In this document: one piece after another, positions 37,568 to 45,479 of the stretch
How the letters are laid out: each line of letters starts with the position of its first letter
Numbering within the stretch: the first letter of the stretch is position 1
Assembly: GCF_036884845.1 (NCBI RefSeq)
Contig: NZ_CP145732.1
Coordinates: 4,340,001 to 4,404,000 of the forward strand
Direction of reading: 5' to 3'
DNA length: 64,000 nucleotides
From: Pseudomonas sp. MAG733B
GTDB taxonomy: Bacteria; Pseudomonadota; Gammaproteobacteria; Pseudomonadales; Pseudomonadaceae
The notes under the pieces: model-generated
What the model was told of the DNA's origin: nothing
The model's database searches: none
Seen by the model: only the letters and a program-made list of their open reading frames with translations
Program-made: the position numbers and the translations under genes

Positions 37568-38836
37568 CTACTTTTGCTGTGCTGTAAGTGGGTTCGACAG
37601 CCGTGCCTCACCACTGTCGCCCTGACTGCGCGGCAGCAGGAACAACGTGGCGGCCATGGCCAAAAGGTAGATCGAAGCCAGCAGCATGATTGCCGCCGAG
37701 AACGAATACGCCAGGGCTATCGCTCCCACCACCAGCGGCCCGAATCCACCGACGCCACGCCCGACGTTGAACAGTACGTTTTGCGCGGTAGCCCGGACCT
37801 GGGCCGGATAAAGGTCGGAGATCAATGCACCGTAGCCGCCGATCATGCCATTGACGAAAATACCCATTACCACACCGGTGAACAGCATGCTTATCGGGTC
37901 CGTCAGGTTGGCGTAGATCAACACCATCGCCGCCGCGCTCGCCTGATACAGCAAAAAGATCCGCCAGCGACCGAAGCGGTCGGCGAGTTGCCCGAACAAC
38001 CAGATGCCGAAGGCCATCCCCACCACGGTGGCGGCGGTCCAGGTGCCGGATGCGGTCAGCGAAAAACCGAACTGGCGCGACAGGTAACTGGGCATCCAGA
38101 TCATGATTCCGTAGTAACCGAAGTTCTGCACCGAGGTCAGCACCATCACGCCGATACTGGCCTTGGTGGTCGGAACATCCTTGAACAACTGGCCGAAGCG
38201 CTGGGTAAAGGAGATCGGGTTGGCCGTGGCTTTGACGAACTCCTCCGGTTCGCCCATGGTGTGGCGAATCACGAAGGACAGCAGCGCCGGGACCAGTCCG
38301 ACCAGGAACATTCCGCGCCAGCCGATATGCGGCAGCAGCAATGGCGTCAACAACGCCGCAGCCAAAACGCCTGCCTGCCAGCCCATACCGACGTAGGACG
38401 ATGCGCGGTTACGCTTGTGGGCCGGCCAGGTTTCGGCGATCAGCGCCATACCGATGCCGAACTCGCCGCCCAAGCCAAACCCGGCCAGGGTGCGATAGGT
38501 CAGCAAGTCCCAATACCCCTGCGCCAGTGCGCACAATCCGGTGAAAATCGAGAACACCAGAATGCACACGCTGAGCATTTTGACTCGACCGTAACGGTCG
38601 CTGAGCTGGCCGAATATCAGGCCGCCGGCTACCGCGCCGAGCAAAGTCCAGGTCACCAGCGACCCGGCCTCGGAGGTGGTCAGCCCCAGGCCCAGGGTTA
38701 TGGCCGGCAGCATGAAGCCGAGAATCAGCAAATCGAAACCATCCATGGCGTAGCCGGTCACGCTGGCGATCAACGCCTTGCGTGGTGACGCATCCGCCTT
38801 GGTGGCGCTTGAGTCGTTGTGAGTTTTCACAATCAT
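37568..38836 (-). CDS. MFS transporter, probable orotate or related acid importer
   Basis: The 422-residue product has twelve predicted helices and motifs of the aromatic acid/proton symporter branch: GYAMDGFDLLILGFMLPAI in helix 1, GQLSDRYGRVKMLSV between helices 2 and 3, FGLGGEFGIGMALIAETWP, and FGQLADRFGRWRIFLLY. This branch imports benzoate-, shikimate- and nicotinate-like acids. Its place among orotate-pathway genes and its own copy of the shared motif upstream make orotate the likely substrate, which is inference. An AACAATAAG Hfq/Crc-type tract (38841-38849) adjoins the AGAGG ribosome binding site. Confidence 0.8.
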   Translation of the reverse strand: MIVKTHNDSSATKADASPRKALIASVTGYAMDGFDLLILGFMLPAITLGLGLTTSEAGSLVTWTLLGAVAGGLIFGQLSDRYGRVKMLSVCILVFSIFTGLCALAQGYWDLLTYRTLAGFGLGGEFGIGMALIAETWPAHKRNRASSYVGMGWQAGVLAAALLTPLLLPHIGWRGMFLVGLVPALLSFVIRHTMGEPEEFVKATANPISFTQRFGQLFKDVPTTKASIGVMVLTSVQNFGYYGIMIWMPSYLSRQFGFSLTASGTWTAATVVGMAFGIWLFGQLADRFGRWRIFLLYQASAAAMVLIYANLTDPISMLFTGVVMGIFVNGMIGGYGALISDLYPAQVRATAQNVLFNVGRGVGGFGPLVVGAIALAYSFSAAIMLLASIYLLAMAATLFLLPRSQGDSGEARLSNPLTAQQK

Positions 38837-38972
38837 TACCTCTTATTGTTATCTGTGGTTGATGCGGGTGATCCGGGATTCCGGGTCAACCGCCTGACTC
38901 ATCCCTGGAAGGAAACAGCGCCGTCCTTCATTCGCCGGAGCGAAGCGCTGAGTCTACGAACAAATGAGACGC

Positions 38973-38991
38973 TTTGTCTAATTTTTGATAC
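38973..38991. promoter_or_regulatory. Orotate-cluster operator motif, copy 3 (before the MFS gene)
   Basis: A third exact TTTGTCTAATTTTTGATAC, 137 bases upstream of the MFS ATG and 30 bases after the stop of the Tsx-like gene. Confidence 0.68.
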
Positions 38992-39020
38992 TGGTCAGGC
39001 GAAAAATAAAGATCGCGCGC

Positions 39021-39881
39021 CTACAGATGCCACTCCAGGTTGATCGATAACGCATCGACATCCGTTCCCGGCCCCTTCTCATTGCCGAATTTGTTGCGCC
39101 AGTACTCGTAACCCGGACCGATCCACAGCACATTCTTTTCGCCCCAGCCCAACTGCCCGACATCCAGCATCAACGACGTACGCATCAACTGCTCGGCGCC
39201 GGTCGGGCGATTCTGATAGTCGTCGCCCTTTTCGCTGCTGTAGGTGTAGAAGCCCTGGAACTTGAGCGGCAGCGGACCCGCCATGAACGGTACGCCCCAC
39301 GTAAGGTTGAACTGGAAGAACGGGTCGAACAGCAGATCCGTGTGATTGCCCGGCTTGCCGCACACATCGAGACCGCAATGGTTCCACTCCCGTGCGTAGA
39401 GCACACTGGCGTCGAGGAAACCGGCGGGCAAGGCGAACTTGAGCGTTGGGCCGAACACCAACAGGCGCTTTTCGGAAGCGAACTCATTGTTCTTGGTGTT
39501 GTAGTCGAAGCCGGCGGTCAGGGCCACGTCCTTGACCGGGCCGAAGGCCAGCGGTTTATCGAACACCTTGCCGTACTGCAACTGGTTACGGTACGTCAGG
39601 TAAAACTCGGTGGCACCGGTGCCACCGCCCTTGGCCGGGTCGGTGCTGTCGGACTTGAACACATCCAGGTTGATGAAATTCTGTCCCAGCCTGTAACTGC
39701 TGACGTGGGTGATCTGCAGGATGTTCTTGGCAACGTCTTTGGTTTTGCCGGGATCGCTGTAATGATCGCTATAGCGATAGCCGATCAAGGTGTCGCTGAA
39801 GCCCGGTGCGGCGAGTGCGCAAGGCGCCAGAACGGCCAGTGACAGCGTCAGCAATGAAGGTATGGCGGTTGAATGCCTCAT
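39021..39881 (-). CDS. Tsx-like nucleoside-specific channel outer-membrane protein
   Basis: The 286-residue product has a signal peptide (residues about 1-24, ending ALA) and the beta-strand pattern of the Tsx channel family. It opens GFSDTLIGYRYSDHYSDPGKTKDVAKN and ends in an aromatic-containing strand LSINLEWHL, as outer-membrane proteins do. Tsx in E. coli passes nucleosides. Here a base such as orotate is a fitting cargo. The ATG at 39881 has GGAG ahead of it, while the longer frame to 39965 would bury the signal peptide. It is divergent from the XRE regulator. Confidence 0.82.
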   Translation of the reverse strand: MRHSTAIPSLLTLSLAVLAPCALAAPGFSDTLIGYRYSDHYSDPGKTKDVAKNILQITHVSSYRLGQNFINLDVFKSDSTDPAKGGGTGATEFYLTYRNQLQYGKVFDKPLAFGPVKDVALTAGFDYNTKNNEFASEKRLLVFGPTLKFALPAGFLDASVLYAREWNHCGLDVCGKPGNHTDLLFDPFFQFNLTWGVPFMAGPLPLKFQGFYTYSSEKGDDYQNRPTGAEQLMRTSLMLDVGQLGWGEKNVLWIGPGYEYWRNKFGNEKGPGTDVDALSINLEWHL

Positions 39882-40100
39882 GGGTGTGCTCCGTATTTTT
39901 ATTGATTTAGGGTTTTTCAGGCGTAACGAACTGCGCCGCCCTTTGGCGAGGGCGACCGGATTCAACAGTGTTTGGTCAGTTTGTGAGGCAGTGAATGCCG
40001 GGCGTCATCCCGGAGACAGGCTCGGGATAGGGACTTGGGGTGGGATATACATAGACATGGCCGCACCATTTTTGTATTTTTTAGACGAGCAAATAATTTC

Positions 40101-40117
40101 TGTCTAAATATTGATAC
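40101..40117. promoter_or_regulatory. Orotate-cluster operator motif, copy 4 (before the XRE regulator gene)
   Basis: TGTCTAAATATTGATAC matches the other copies at 15 of 17 positions and stands 84 bases before the regulator GTG and 220 bases before the Tsx-like ATG. The 319-base divergent gap (39882-40200) holds nothing else I can name. The AT-rich stretch at 40070-40115 is the likely promoter zone. Confidence 0.6.
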
Positions 40118-40200
40118 AGCCAAGTCGTAATGAGGTCAACAGATTCCTTGCTTGAGTCGCATGAACGGCGCGTATCGGACATCAGCATTTCGGAGTTGCA

Positions 40201-41076
40201 GTGAGCCAAATCGATTATCAAGCCATCGGTGAGCGCCTTCGGGCGTACCGCATCGGTCGCCAATTGAACGCCGACCAAGTGGCCGAGAAGCTCGATATTT
40301 CCCGTGCTGCGGTGTATCGCCTGGAAATGGGCAAGATCGTAAAGCTCGAAACCCTGGATCGCCTGGCGCAATTGCTCAAGGTATCCCTGACCAGCCTGCT
40401 GGGTTCCGACACCGAGTATTTTGACAACGCCCTGGGCTACTTCGAACGTATGCGTCAACTCGAAGCGCGCTCGGTGAGCATCCAGTCTTACTTCGATCCC
40501 TTTTCCTACCTGCTGACCTCCCCCGCTTACTCCGAGCTGTTCAAGACCATGCTCGACGAAGCACGGCCGAAGAACTTCGACGCCAGCCAAGCGGCCATGC
40601 AGGCGCAAATCCTTGAGATTCTCAACGAGCGTAAGGCGACGTTTTCCAAACAGAAATTCGAAGTGCAGTCGATCATCAGCCTGCGTCAGATCGAGCGTTA
40701 CTTGCACATCGGCCTTGTCGGTCGCCTTGATCTGCCACCGAGCGTGAGAATGGAACGCTCACTGCTGGCGCGGCGCGAAGTCGAGAACCTGATCGACAAG
40801 ATCGGTAGCGAAGGCTCGCGATTCAACATCTACCTGATCGACGAAACCCTGCCCAGCGCCACCTTCCAGATTTTCGAGCAGGTGCATACCAGCTATGTCG
40901 CCGTCAGCCCCTATCGCCTCGGCGAGCTGCCCAATGTCCATACCGGCATCGCCAGCGTGACCTCGTCACCCGAGGCCGTGGACATGTACAAATCCATGAC
41001 CCGGGGATTGCTCGAACGTGCGCATTCGGGTGAAGCGGCGAAACATGAACTGAGCAAACTGCTGGCCAAACTTTAG
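40201..41076 (+). CDS. XRE-family regulator of the orotate-type cluster
   Basis: The 291-residue product has an N-terminal helix-turn-helix (about residues 8-62, LNADQVAEKLDISRAAVYRLEMG) followed by a 220-residue domain I do not recognise, presumably a ligand sensor. It starts at GTG with CGGAG seven bases ahead, and no ATG lies at a suitable place. It sits at the end of the pyr/MFS/Tsx cluster, divergent from the Tsx-like gene, and carries a copy of the repeated motif upstream. It is the only regulator in the cluster, so it is the natural binder of that motif, with orotate or dihydroorotate as possible effectors. Confidence 0.8.
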   Translation: MSQIDYQAIGERLRAYRIGRQLNADQVAEKLDISRAAVYRLEMGKIVKLETLDRLAQLLKVSLTSLLGSDTEYFDNALGYFERMRQLEARSVSIQSYFDPFSYLLTSPAYSELFKTMLDEARPKNFDASQAAMQAQILEILNERKATFSKQKFEVQSIISLRQIERYLHIGLVGRLDLPPSVRMERSLLARREVENLIDKIGSEGSRFNIYLIDETLPSATFQIFEQVHTSYVAVSPYRLGELPNVHTGIASVTSSPEAVDMYKSMTRGLLERAHSGEAAKHELSKLLAKL

Positions 41077-41114
41077 TCTCGATAGACTCGTCAGCGATCG
41101 CTATTCGGATCAAC

Positions 41115-41975
41115 TCACTGCGTCGACTGAACCACCGCCTGAAGCTGCTTCAGCAAATCATCAGCACTCTTGCCGTCCGACTCTTTCTTGTCGAACCAAC
41201 TGGTGCCGTTCTGCAGGATCTCGGCGAGGATCGGGAAGTACAGCTGCTTTTTCTTCGCCAGTTCCACCGGATCGGCGGCGGTGGCCTGGTCGAGTGCGGT
41301 CTGGATGGTCGAACGTTGGGTCAGCCATTGCGGCGTGGATTTTTCTTCCGGGCTCATGTTGTCCAGGAAGTTCAGGGCGGCCTTGGCGCGACCGACCGGG
41401 TCGTTGGCGAACGGGTCCCGCCAGTTCTTCTTCTGGTCTTCCGGGCCGACGTAGTAGCCCGTTGCGAGCTGCGCCTGCTGGCGCATCAGGTCTTGGGCCG
41501 CGGTCTGTTCTTCCTTGGTGAAATTGCCGCCTTCATTGGTGGAAATGGCGTACAGCGAACGCCGATCCAGATCGCCCATCAGCGCATTGCGATCCTCAAC
41601 GTTCTTGTTGTCGTACGGCTTACCGCTGTCTTTCATCAGCGCGTATTTTTCATCCATGCGCTTGCGGGCATCGATGGCCACGTCGGCAAAGGTTTTGTCC
41701 TTGGAACTGGAAATCGCCCCAGGCTTGGCCACACCCAGAATCAACGCGTCGGCGTTCATCCCCGCACGCACCGGAAAATACGGCGCGTTGCTGGCGATGG
41801 AAGCGCTGTAGTCAGTGGCCGTGCCGGAAAAACTCACCGAGTCATCATTCTGCGAATTGCCTGCTGCCTGATCGCTATCGGCCACTTTGCCTTGACCATC
41901 TGCCCTGGTATTGGCGGCAGAGGAATAGGCAGCGATCAATGCGCTGGATGACGACGATGATGAGTTAACGTTCAT
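41115..41975 (-). CDS. Hypothetical serine-rich-start protein
   Basis: The 286-residue product is not one I recognise. It begins with MNVNSSSSSSSALIAAYSSA, a serine/alanine-rich, non-hydrophobic start without a signal peptide. A soluble, charged, helical body follows (FADVAIDARKRMDEKYALMKD and a Lys/Asp-rich C-terminal part with WFDKKESDGKSADDLL). A start of this kind is seen in some type III effectors and flagellum-linked exported proteins, but nothing adjacent supports secretion. AAGGAAG stands before the ATG. The gene is alone between two clusters. Confidence 0.75.
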   Translation of the reverse strand: MNVNSSSSSSSALIAAYSSAANTRADGQGKVADSDQAAGNSQNDDSVSFSGTATDYSASIASNAPYFPVRAGMNADALILGVAKPGAISSSKDKTFADVAIDARKRMDEKYALMKDSGKPYDNKNVEDRNALMGDLDRRSLYAISTNEGGNFTKEEQTAAQDLMRQQAQLATGYYVGPEDQKKNWRDPFANDPVGRAKAALNFLDNMSPEEKSTPQWLTQRSTIQTALDQATAADPVELAKKKQLYFPILAEILQNGTSWFDKKESDGKSADDLLKQLQAVVQSTQ

Positions 41976-42109
41976 GCTGCTTCCTTGTAAGTGAGCTAGA
42001 TGGTGGCAAACCGCCGCCTAATCTACTGGCGTTGGGCTCGTAAATAAACCACCGTCGTGACAACTGTGTGTCGCTTCACCCGAATCTTCGTCCAGAGCCA
42101 TCCAGCACA

Positions 42110-43081
42110 TCACGCCAGCAAGCGTGCGTAGCGGTCCAAGTCGATATTGCCGCCACTGACAATCACACCCACCCGCTGCCCTTCCAGCACCTTGCCTGAA
42201 TGACGAAGGGCGGCCAATCCCAGGCATCCGGTGGGTTCGACGACCATCTTCATGCGCTCGGCAAAAAAACGCATGCCTTCGACCAGTTGGGCGTCTGTCA
42301 CCGTCAGGATGTCGTCAACGTCACGGTGGATAATCGGGAAAGTGAACTGACCCAAATGCTGCGTCTGCGCACCGTCGGCCAAGGTGTCCGGGGTGTCGAT
42401 GTGGACGATTTTCCCACTGCGAAATGACTGCTGGCCGTCGTTCCCCGCCTGCGGTTCGACTCCATACAGTTTGCAGTCAGGCGCCAGTGCACGGGTCGCC
42501 AAAGCGCCACCCGCCAACAATCCACCACCGCCCAGGCAAATGAACAGCGCATCCAGCGGACCGGTTTCCTGTAATAGCTCCAGGGTGGCGGTCCCCTGCC
42601 CGGCAATGACATCGGGGTGGTCGTAGGATGGAATCAGCGTGTAACCGTGCTCGTGCGCCAGTGTTCGACCAATCGCCTCGCGGTCCTCGCTGTAGCGGTC
42701 ATAGAGCACCACGCTTGCGCCATATTCGCGAGTGGCCGCCATTTTCGAGGCGGGCGCGTCATGGGGCATCACGATCGTCGCGGGAATGCCGAGGATACGC
42801 GCGGACAAGGCGATGCCTTGAGCGTGGTTGCCGGAAGAAAACGCCACCACGCCGGTCTTTCGCTGACGTTCGTCGAAACGCGCCAGCGCATTGAACGCGC
42901 CGCGAAATTTGAAGGCGCCCATGCGCTGGTAGTTCTCACACTTGAAGAACACCTCGGCATTGAGTTGCCCGTTCAGGGTGCGTGACGTCAGTACGGGTGT
43001 GCGATGAGCATGGCCCGCGATGCGAGCGGCGGCATCAAGCACGTCCTGATAGGTTGGAAGCGTCAATTCTGGCGAAGTCAT
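42110..43081 (-). CDS. PLP-dependent threonine/serine dehydratase (hydroxyaspartate ammonia-lyase/EutB-like)
   Basis: The 323-residue product is a fold-type II PLP enzyme. Lys58 in MGAFKFRGAFNAL binds PLP, SSGNHAQG contacts the carboxylate, GGGGLLAG holds the phosphate, and VSGGNID lies near the end. It has only the catalytic domain, without the C-terminal regulatory domain of IlvA. This fits catabolic threonine dehydratases, serine racemases, threo-3-hydroxyaspartate ammonia-lyase and the EutB protein of hydroxyectoine use. It overlaps the RidA gene by an ATGA. RidA would hydrolyse the enamine/imine product. The substrate is not determined. Confidence 0.85.
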   Translation of the reverse strand: MTSPELTLPTYQDVLDAAARIAGHAHRTPVLTSRTLNGQLNAEVFFKCENYQRMGAFKFRGAFNALARFDERQRKTGVVAFSSGNHAQGIALSARILGIPATIVMPHDAPASKMAATREYGASVVLYDRYSEDREAIGRTLAHEHGYTLIPSYDHPDVIAGQGTATLELLQETGPLDALFICLGGGGLLAGGALATRALAPDCKLYGVEPQAGNDGQQSFRSGKIVHIDTPDTLADGAQTQHLGQFTFPIIHRDVDDILTVTDAQLVEGMRFFAERMKMVVEPTGCLGLAALRHSGKVLEGQRVGVIVSGGNIDLDRYARLLA

Positions 43082-43497
43082 TGGTTGAGTCCTGTCTTGT
43101 TGTCATCAATACCGGCAGCCAGTGCCATGGCTTCCACTTCGACGGCGCAGCCAAAATGCAATTGGGCCACGCCGGCAACCGCTCGGGCGGGACGGTGATC
43201 GCCCAGCCATTGCGCATACAACCGATTGAAAGCAGGCCATTGATCAATGTCGGTGACGTACACCCGGACCTGCACCAGATGGTGTTTGTCCACGCCTGCT
43301 CGAGCCAGGCAATGCCCAAGATTGGTGAGCACCTGGTGCACCTGCTCGTCGAAAGGCCGGTCGGCCAATGCCCTGCCTTCGGCATTGATCGGCAACTGCC
43401 CGGAAATCATCACAAAACCACCGGCACTGCATATGTGTGAATAGTGCCCGGCAGGCGGGTTGATCGCGTCGCTGTTGGCGCATTCGATAACGGGCAT
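43078..43497 (-). CDS. RidA-family enamine/imine deaminase
   Basis: The 139-residue product has the Rid fold pattern: SHICSAGGFVMISGQLPINAEG at the start, the FDEQVHQVLTNLGHCLARAG helix, then HLVQVRVYVTDIDQWPAFN. In the expected ligand arginine position near residue 107 I read a DHRPARAVAGVAQLHFGCAVEVEA segment, which keeps an arginine. Rid proteins hydrolyse 2-aminoacrylate and related imines made by PLP dehydratases and lyases. It is coupled to such a gene downstream. GAGG precedes the start. Confidence 0.85.
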   Translation of the reverse strand: MPVIECANSDAINPPAGHYSHICSAGGFVMISGQLPINAEGRALADRPFDEQVHQVLTNLGHCLARAGVDKHHLVQVRVYVTDIDQWPAFNRLYAQWLGDHRPARAVAGVAQLHFGCAVEVEAMALAAGIDDNKTGLNQ

Positions 43498-43523
43498 GGC
43501 GTCACCTCGATGTCAGTGAGAGG

Positions 43524-44537
43524 TTAAAGAATCGATGCCCGTGTCCCGGCCAACTGGAACAGGCAATCACCGCGCTGAACCTTGGCCATCGCCCGTTTGC
43601 AGACCACCTCGCCATCGCCACTGAACAGCACCTGGACCGGCTCGCGCATCGGCTCATCAGGGAAATGGATCAGCGCCGCCGGTTGCCCGACTTTGACCGT
43701 CGCCCCCAACTCCACCAACGGCTCCCATAGCCCGGCGTGCAAGGCATAGACGTAGTGCAGACTCTTGTCGATAGCGAGCAGACGCGAGACGGTCGGCGGT
43801 TGGGCCGGCACCAGTTCGCCCTGCAAAATGCCGGTGTAGCCGAGCAAGTGCAGCAGGCCGTGACGCGCCTGTTCGATCAAGGCCGGATTGACCGTACCAC
43901 CGCCGCCGAGTTCGGTGAGGAAGCAGATCGCGCCCTGGCGTCGTGCCGCCGCCGTGATGTTCACCGGGTTGGGGTGATAGAGAAACGCCTTGGGCAAGCC
44001 GAAGGCCTTGAGCAGCCCGGAGACCACTTTTTCTTCCGCGGCATCGCGCGGTTCGAGGCCCATCATGTTGGCGCCGTCATACAGCAATGAACTGCCACCG
44101 GAATGCAGGTCGACCAGGTAATCGGCGCGCGCCAGTAGGACTGTTTCGATGTAATGGGCAATGATCTGGGTCGGCGTTCCAGCAGGGTCGCCGGGGAACA
44201 GGCGATTGAGGTTGCCATCGTCCAGTGGCGAAGTGCGCAGACCGGCAGCGGCGGCCGGGTAGTTCATCATCGGCAGCAGAATGATCTGGCCCTGGATCAT
44301 CTCCGGTTGCAGCTCGCGAATCAGGCGCGAGACCAGAATCTGACCTTCGTATTCGTCGCCATGGCTACCGGCGCTGATCACAAACACCGGGCCCTCGCCG
44401 TTGCGGATCGACACCACCGGAATCGGAATCCAGCCATAGGCCGAACGATGCACCGAGTGCGGCAGGCGCAGATAGCCGTGATGTTTGCCCGGTGCGTCGA
44501 AATCCACGTCGCTCTTGATAGGGTTTGCAATGCTCAT
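43524..44537 (-). CDS. Succinylglutamate desuccinylase/aspartoacylase family deacylase (DoeB-like)
   Basis: The 337-residue product is a zinc deacylase of the M14-like AstE/AspA group. The first zinc ligands are in SAGSHGDEYEGQ, a substrate loop is in LNRLFPGDPAGTPTQ, and the later histidine is in YLVDLHSGGSSLLYDG. The N-terminal DFDAPGKHHGYLRLPHS closely resembles DoeB, which removes acetate from N-acetyl-diaminobutyrate in ectoine breakdown. The DoeA and other ectoine genes are not here, so a different N-acyl amino acid is possible. AAGG lies seven bases before the ATG. The gene follows the solute-binding protein gene after 62 bases. Confidence 0.82.
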   Translation of the reverse strand: MSIANPIKSDVDFDAPGKHHGYLRLPHSVHRSAYGWIPIPVVSIRNGEGPVFVISAGSHGDEYEGQILVSRLIRELQPEMIQGQIILLPMMNYPAAAAGLRTSPLDDGNLNRLFPGDPAGTPTQIIAHYIETVLLARADYLVDLHSGGSSLLYDGANMMGLEPRDAAEEKVVSGLLKAFGLPKAFLYHPNPVNITAAARRQGAICFLTELGGGGTVNPALIEQARHGLLHLLGYTGILQGELVPAQPPTVSRLLAIDKSLHYVYALHAGLWEPLVELGATVKVGQPAALIHFPDEPMREPVQVLFSGDGEVVCKRAMAKVQRGDCLFQLAGTRASIL

Positions 44538-44565
44538 ATCGATGCCTTGATTGCCAATGGGGTGT

Positions 44566-44583
44566 GGGCCGCTTCGGCGGCCC
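44566..44583. other. Intercistronic hairpin between binding-protein and deacylase genes
   Basis: GGGCCGC (44566-44572) and GCGGCCC (44577-44583) form a perfect 7-bp stem with a four-base loop. No U-run follows on the minus strand, so it looks like an mRNA-stabilising stem after the highly needed binding-protein cistron and not a terminator. Confidence 0.5.
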
Positions 44584-44599
44584 GGTTCGTAGAAAAGCG

Positions 44600-45430
44600 T
44601 TACCAGGCCTTGGCCTTGGTCATGTCGCCCACCACGTCGTAGTCGGCGCCCAGATATTGCTTGCCGAGTTTTTGCAGCGTGCCGTCGGCGGTCATGTCGG
44701 CGATGGCTTTGTTCATCGCTTCACGCAAGGCATCGGCGCCTTTGGGCACGATCGCCGCCCCCAGGGAATAGGTCACCGGTTCACCCACGACCTTGACCGG
44801 CAAGCCGTTGGCTTCCTTGACTTTCTGGCCATGGAAATAGGAGTCGATCAACGAATCCAGGCGCCCGGAAACCAGATCGCTGTAGAGCAGACCGGCACCT
44901 TCATAAGTACGGATTTCCGACTCCTTGAGGTTGTTGCGCGCCCACAATTCATTGGAGGTGCCGGACGTGGCGCCAACGCTGTGGCCCTTGAGGCTTGGGA
45001 TGTCATGGATGTCGTCGTTGCGCTCGCTGACCCAGATGCGGAAGGCCTGCACGCTGTACGGCGAGGTGAAATCGACGATCTTCGCCCGCTCCGGGGTGTT
45101 GGCCAGGCTGTTGATCACCGTGTCGTATTTGTGGGTCTTGATGCTGTCGACAAAACTGGTGAACTTGTCGGCGACAAACTCGACCTTGGGGATGCCGATG
45201 CGCTTGAAGATTTCCCGGGCCACGGCCACGTCATAACCGGAGGGCTGGTTCTGCTCATCGATGTAACTCCAGGGTGGGCTGGTCTGTGTATTGGCGATCC
45301 GGACCACGCCGCTCTGGCGCAATTTCGACAGCGAGTCGTCGGTTTCGGCGACGGCGGTGTTCAGGGCCAGGCAGGTCAACAGACCCAGCAGGATGGCAGT
45401 GTTCGGGCGGAGCAAGGAGCGGATGTTCAT
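44600..45430 (-). CDS. Polar amino acid ABC transporter, periplasmic binding protein
   Basis: The 276-residue product has a signal peptide (residues about 1-28, ending AVA) and family 3 binding-protein motifs: GVVRIANTQTSPPWSYIDEQNQPSGYDVAVAREIFKRIG, then NSLANTPERAKIVDFTSPYS and GHSVGATSGTSNELWARNNL. It should deliver an amino acid or derivative to the permease and ATPase encoded at 46902-48307. It is separated from them by the OprD gene, and all lie on the minus strand in one run. Confidence 0.88.
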   Translation of the reverse strand: MNIRSLLRPNTAILLGLLTCLALNTAVAETDDSLSKLRQSGVVRIANTQTSPPWSYIDEQNQPSGYDVAVAREIFKRIGIPKVEFVADKFTSFVDSIKTHKYDTVINSLANTPERAKIVDFTSPYSVQAFRIWVSERNDDIHDIPSLKGHSVGATSGTSNELWARNNLKESEIRTYEGAGLLYSDLVSGRLDSLIDSYFHGQKVKEANGLPVKVVGEPVTYSLGAAIVPKGADALREAMNKAIADMTADGTLQKLGKQYLGADYDVVGDMTKAKAW

Positions 45431-45479
45431 GATGGATCTCTCTGTAGGCTGAGGGGCGCAAAAGTGATGACGTCAGCGG

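Noticed and set aside
37517..38788. 423-codon plus-strand frame opposite the MFS transporter gene
   Set aside because: Low-complexity Gln/His/Arg-rich translation typical of antisense frames in high-GC DNA. The minus strand encodes a clear MFS protein.
42110..44537. Full ectoine/hydroxyectoine degradation cluster
   Set aside because: Only the dehydratase and deacylase resemble EutB and DoeB. DoeA, DoeC, DoeD, EutC and the EhuABCD set are not present, so the name would overreach.
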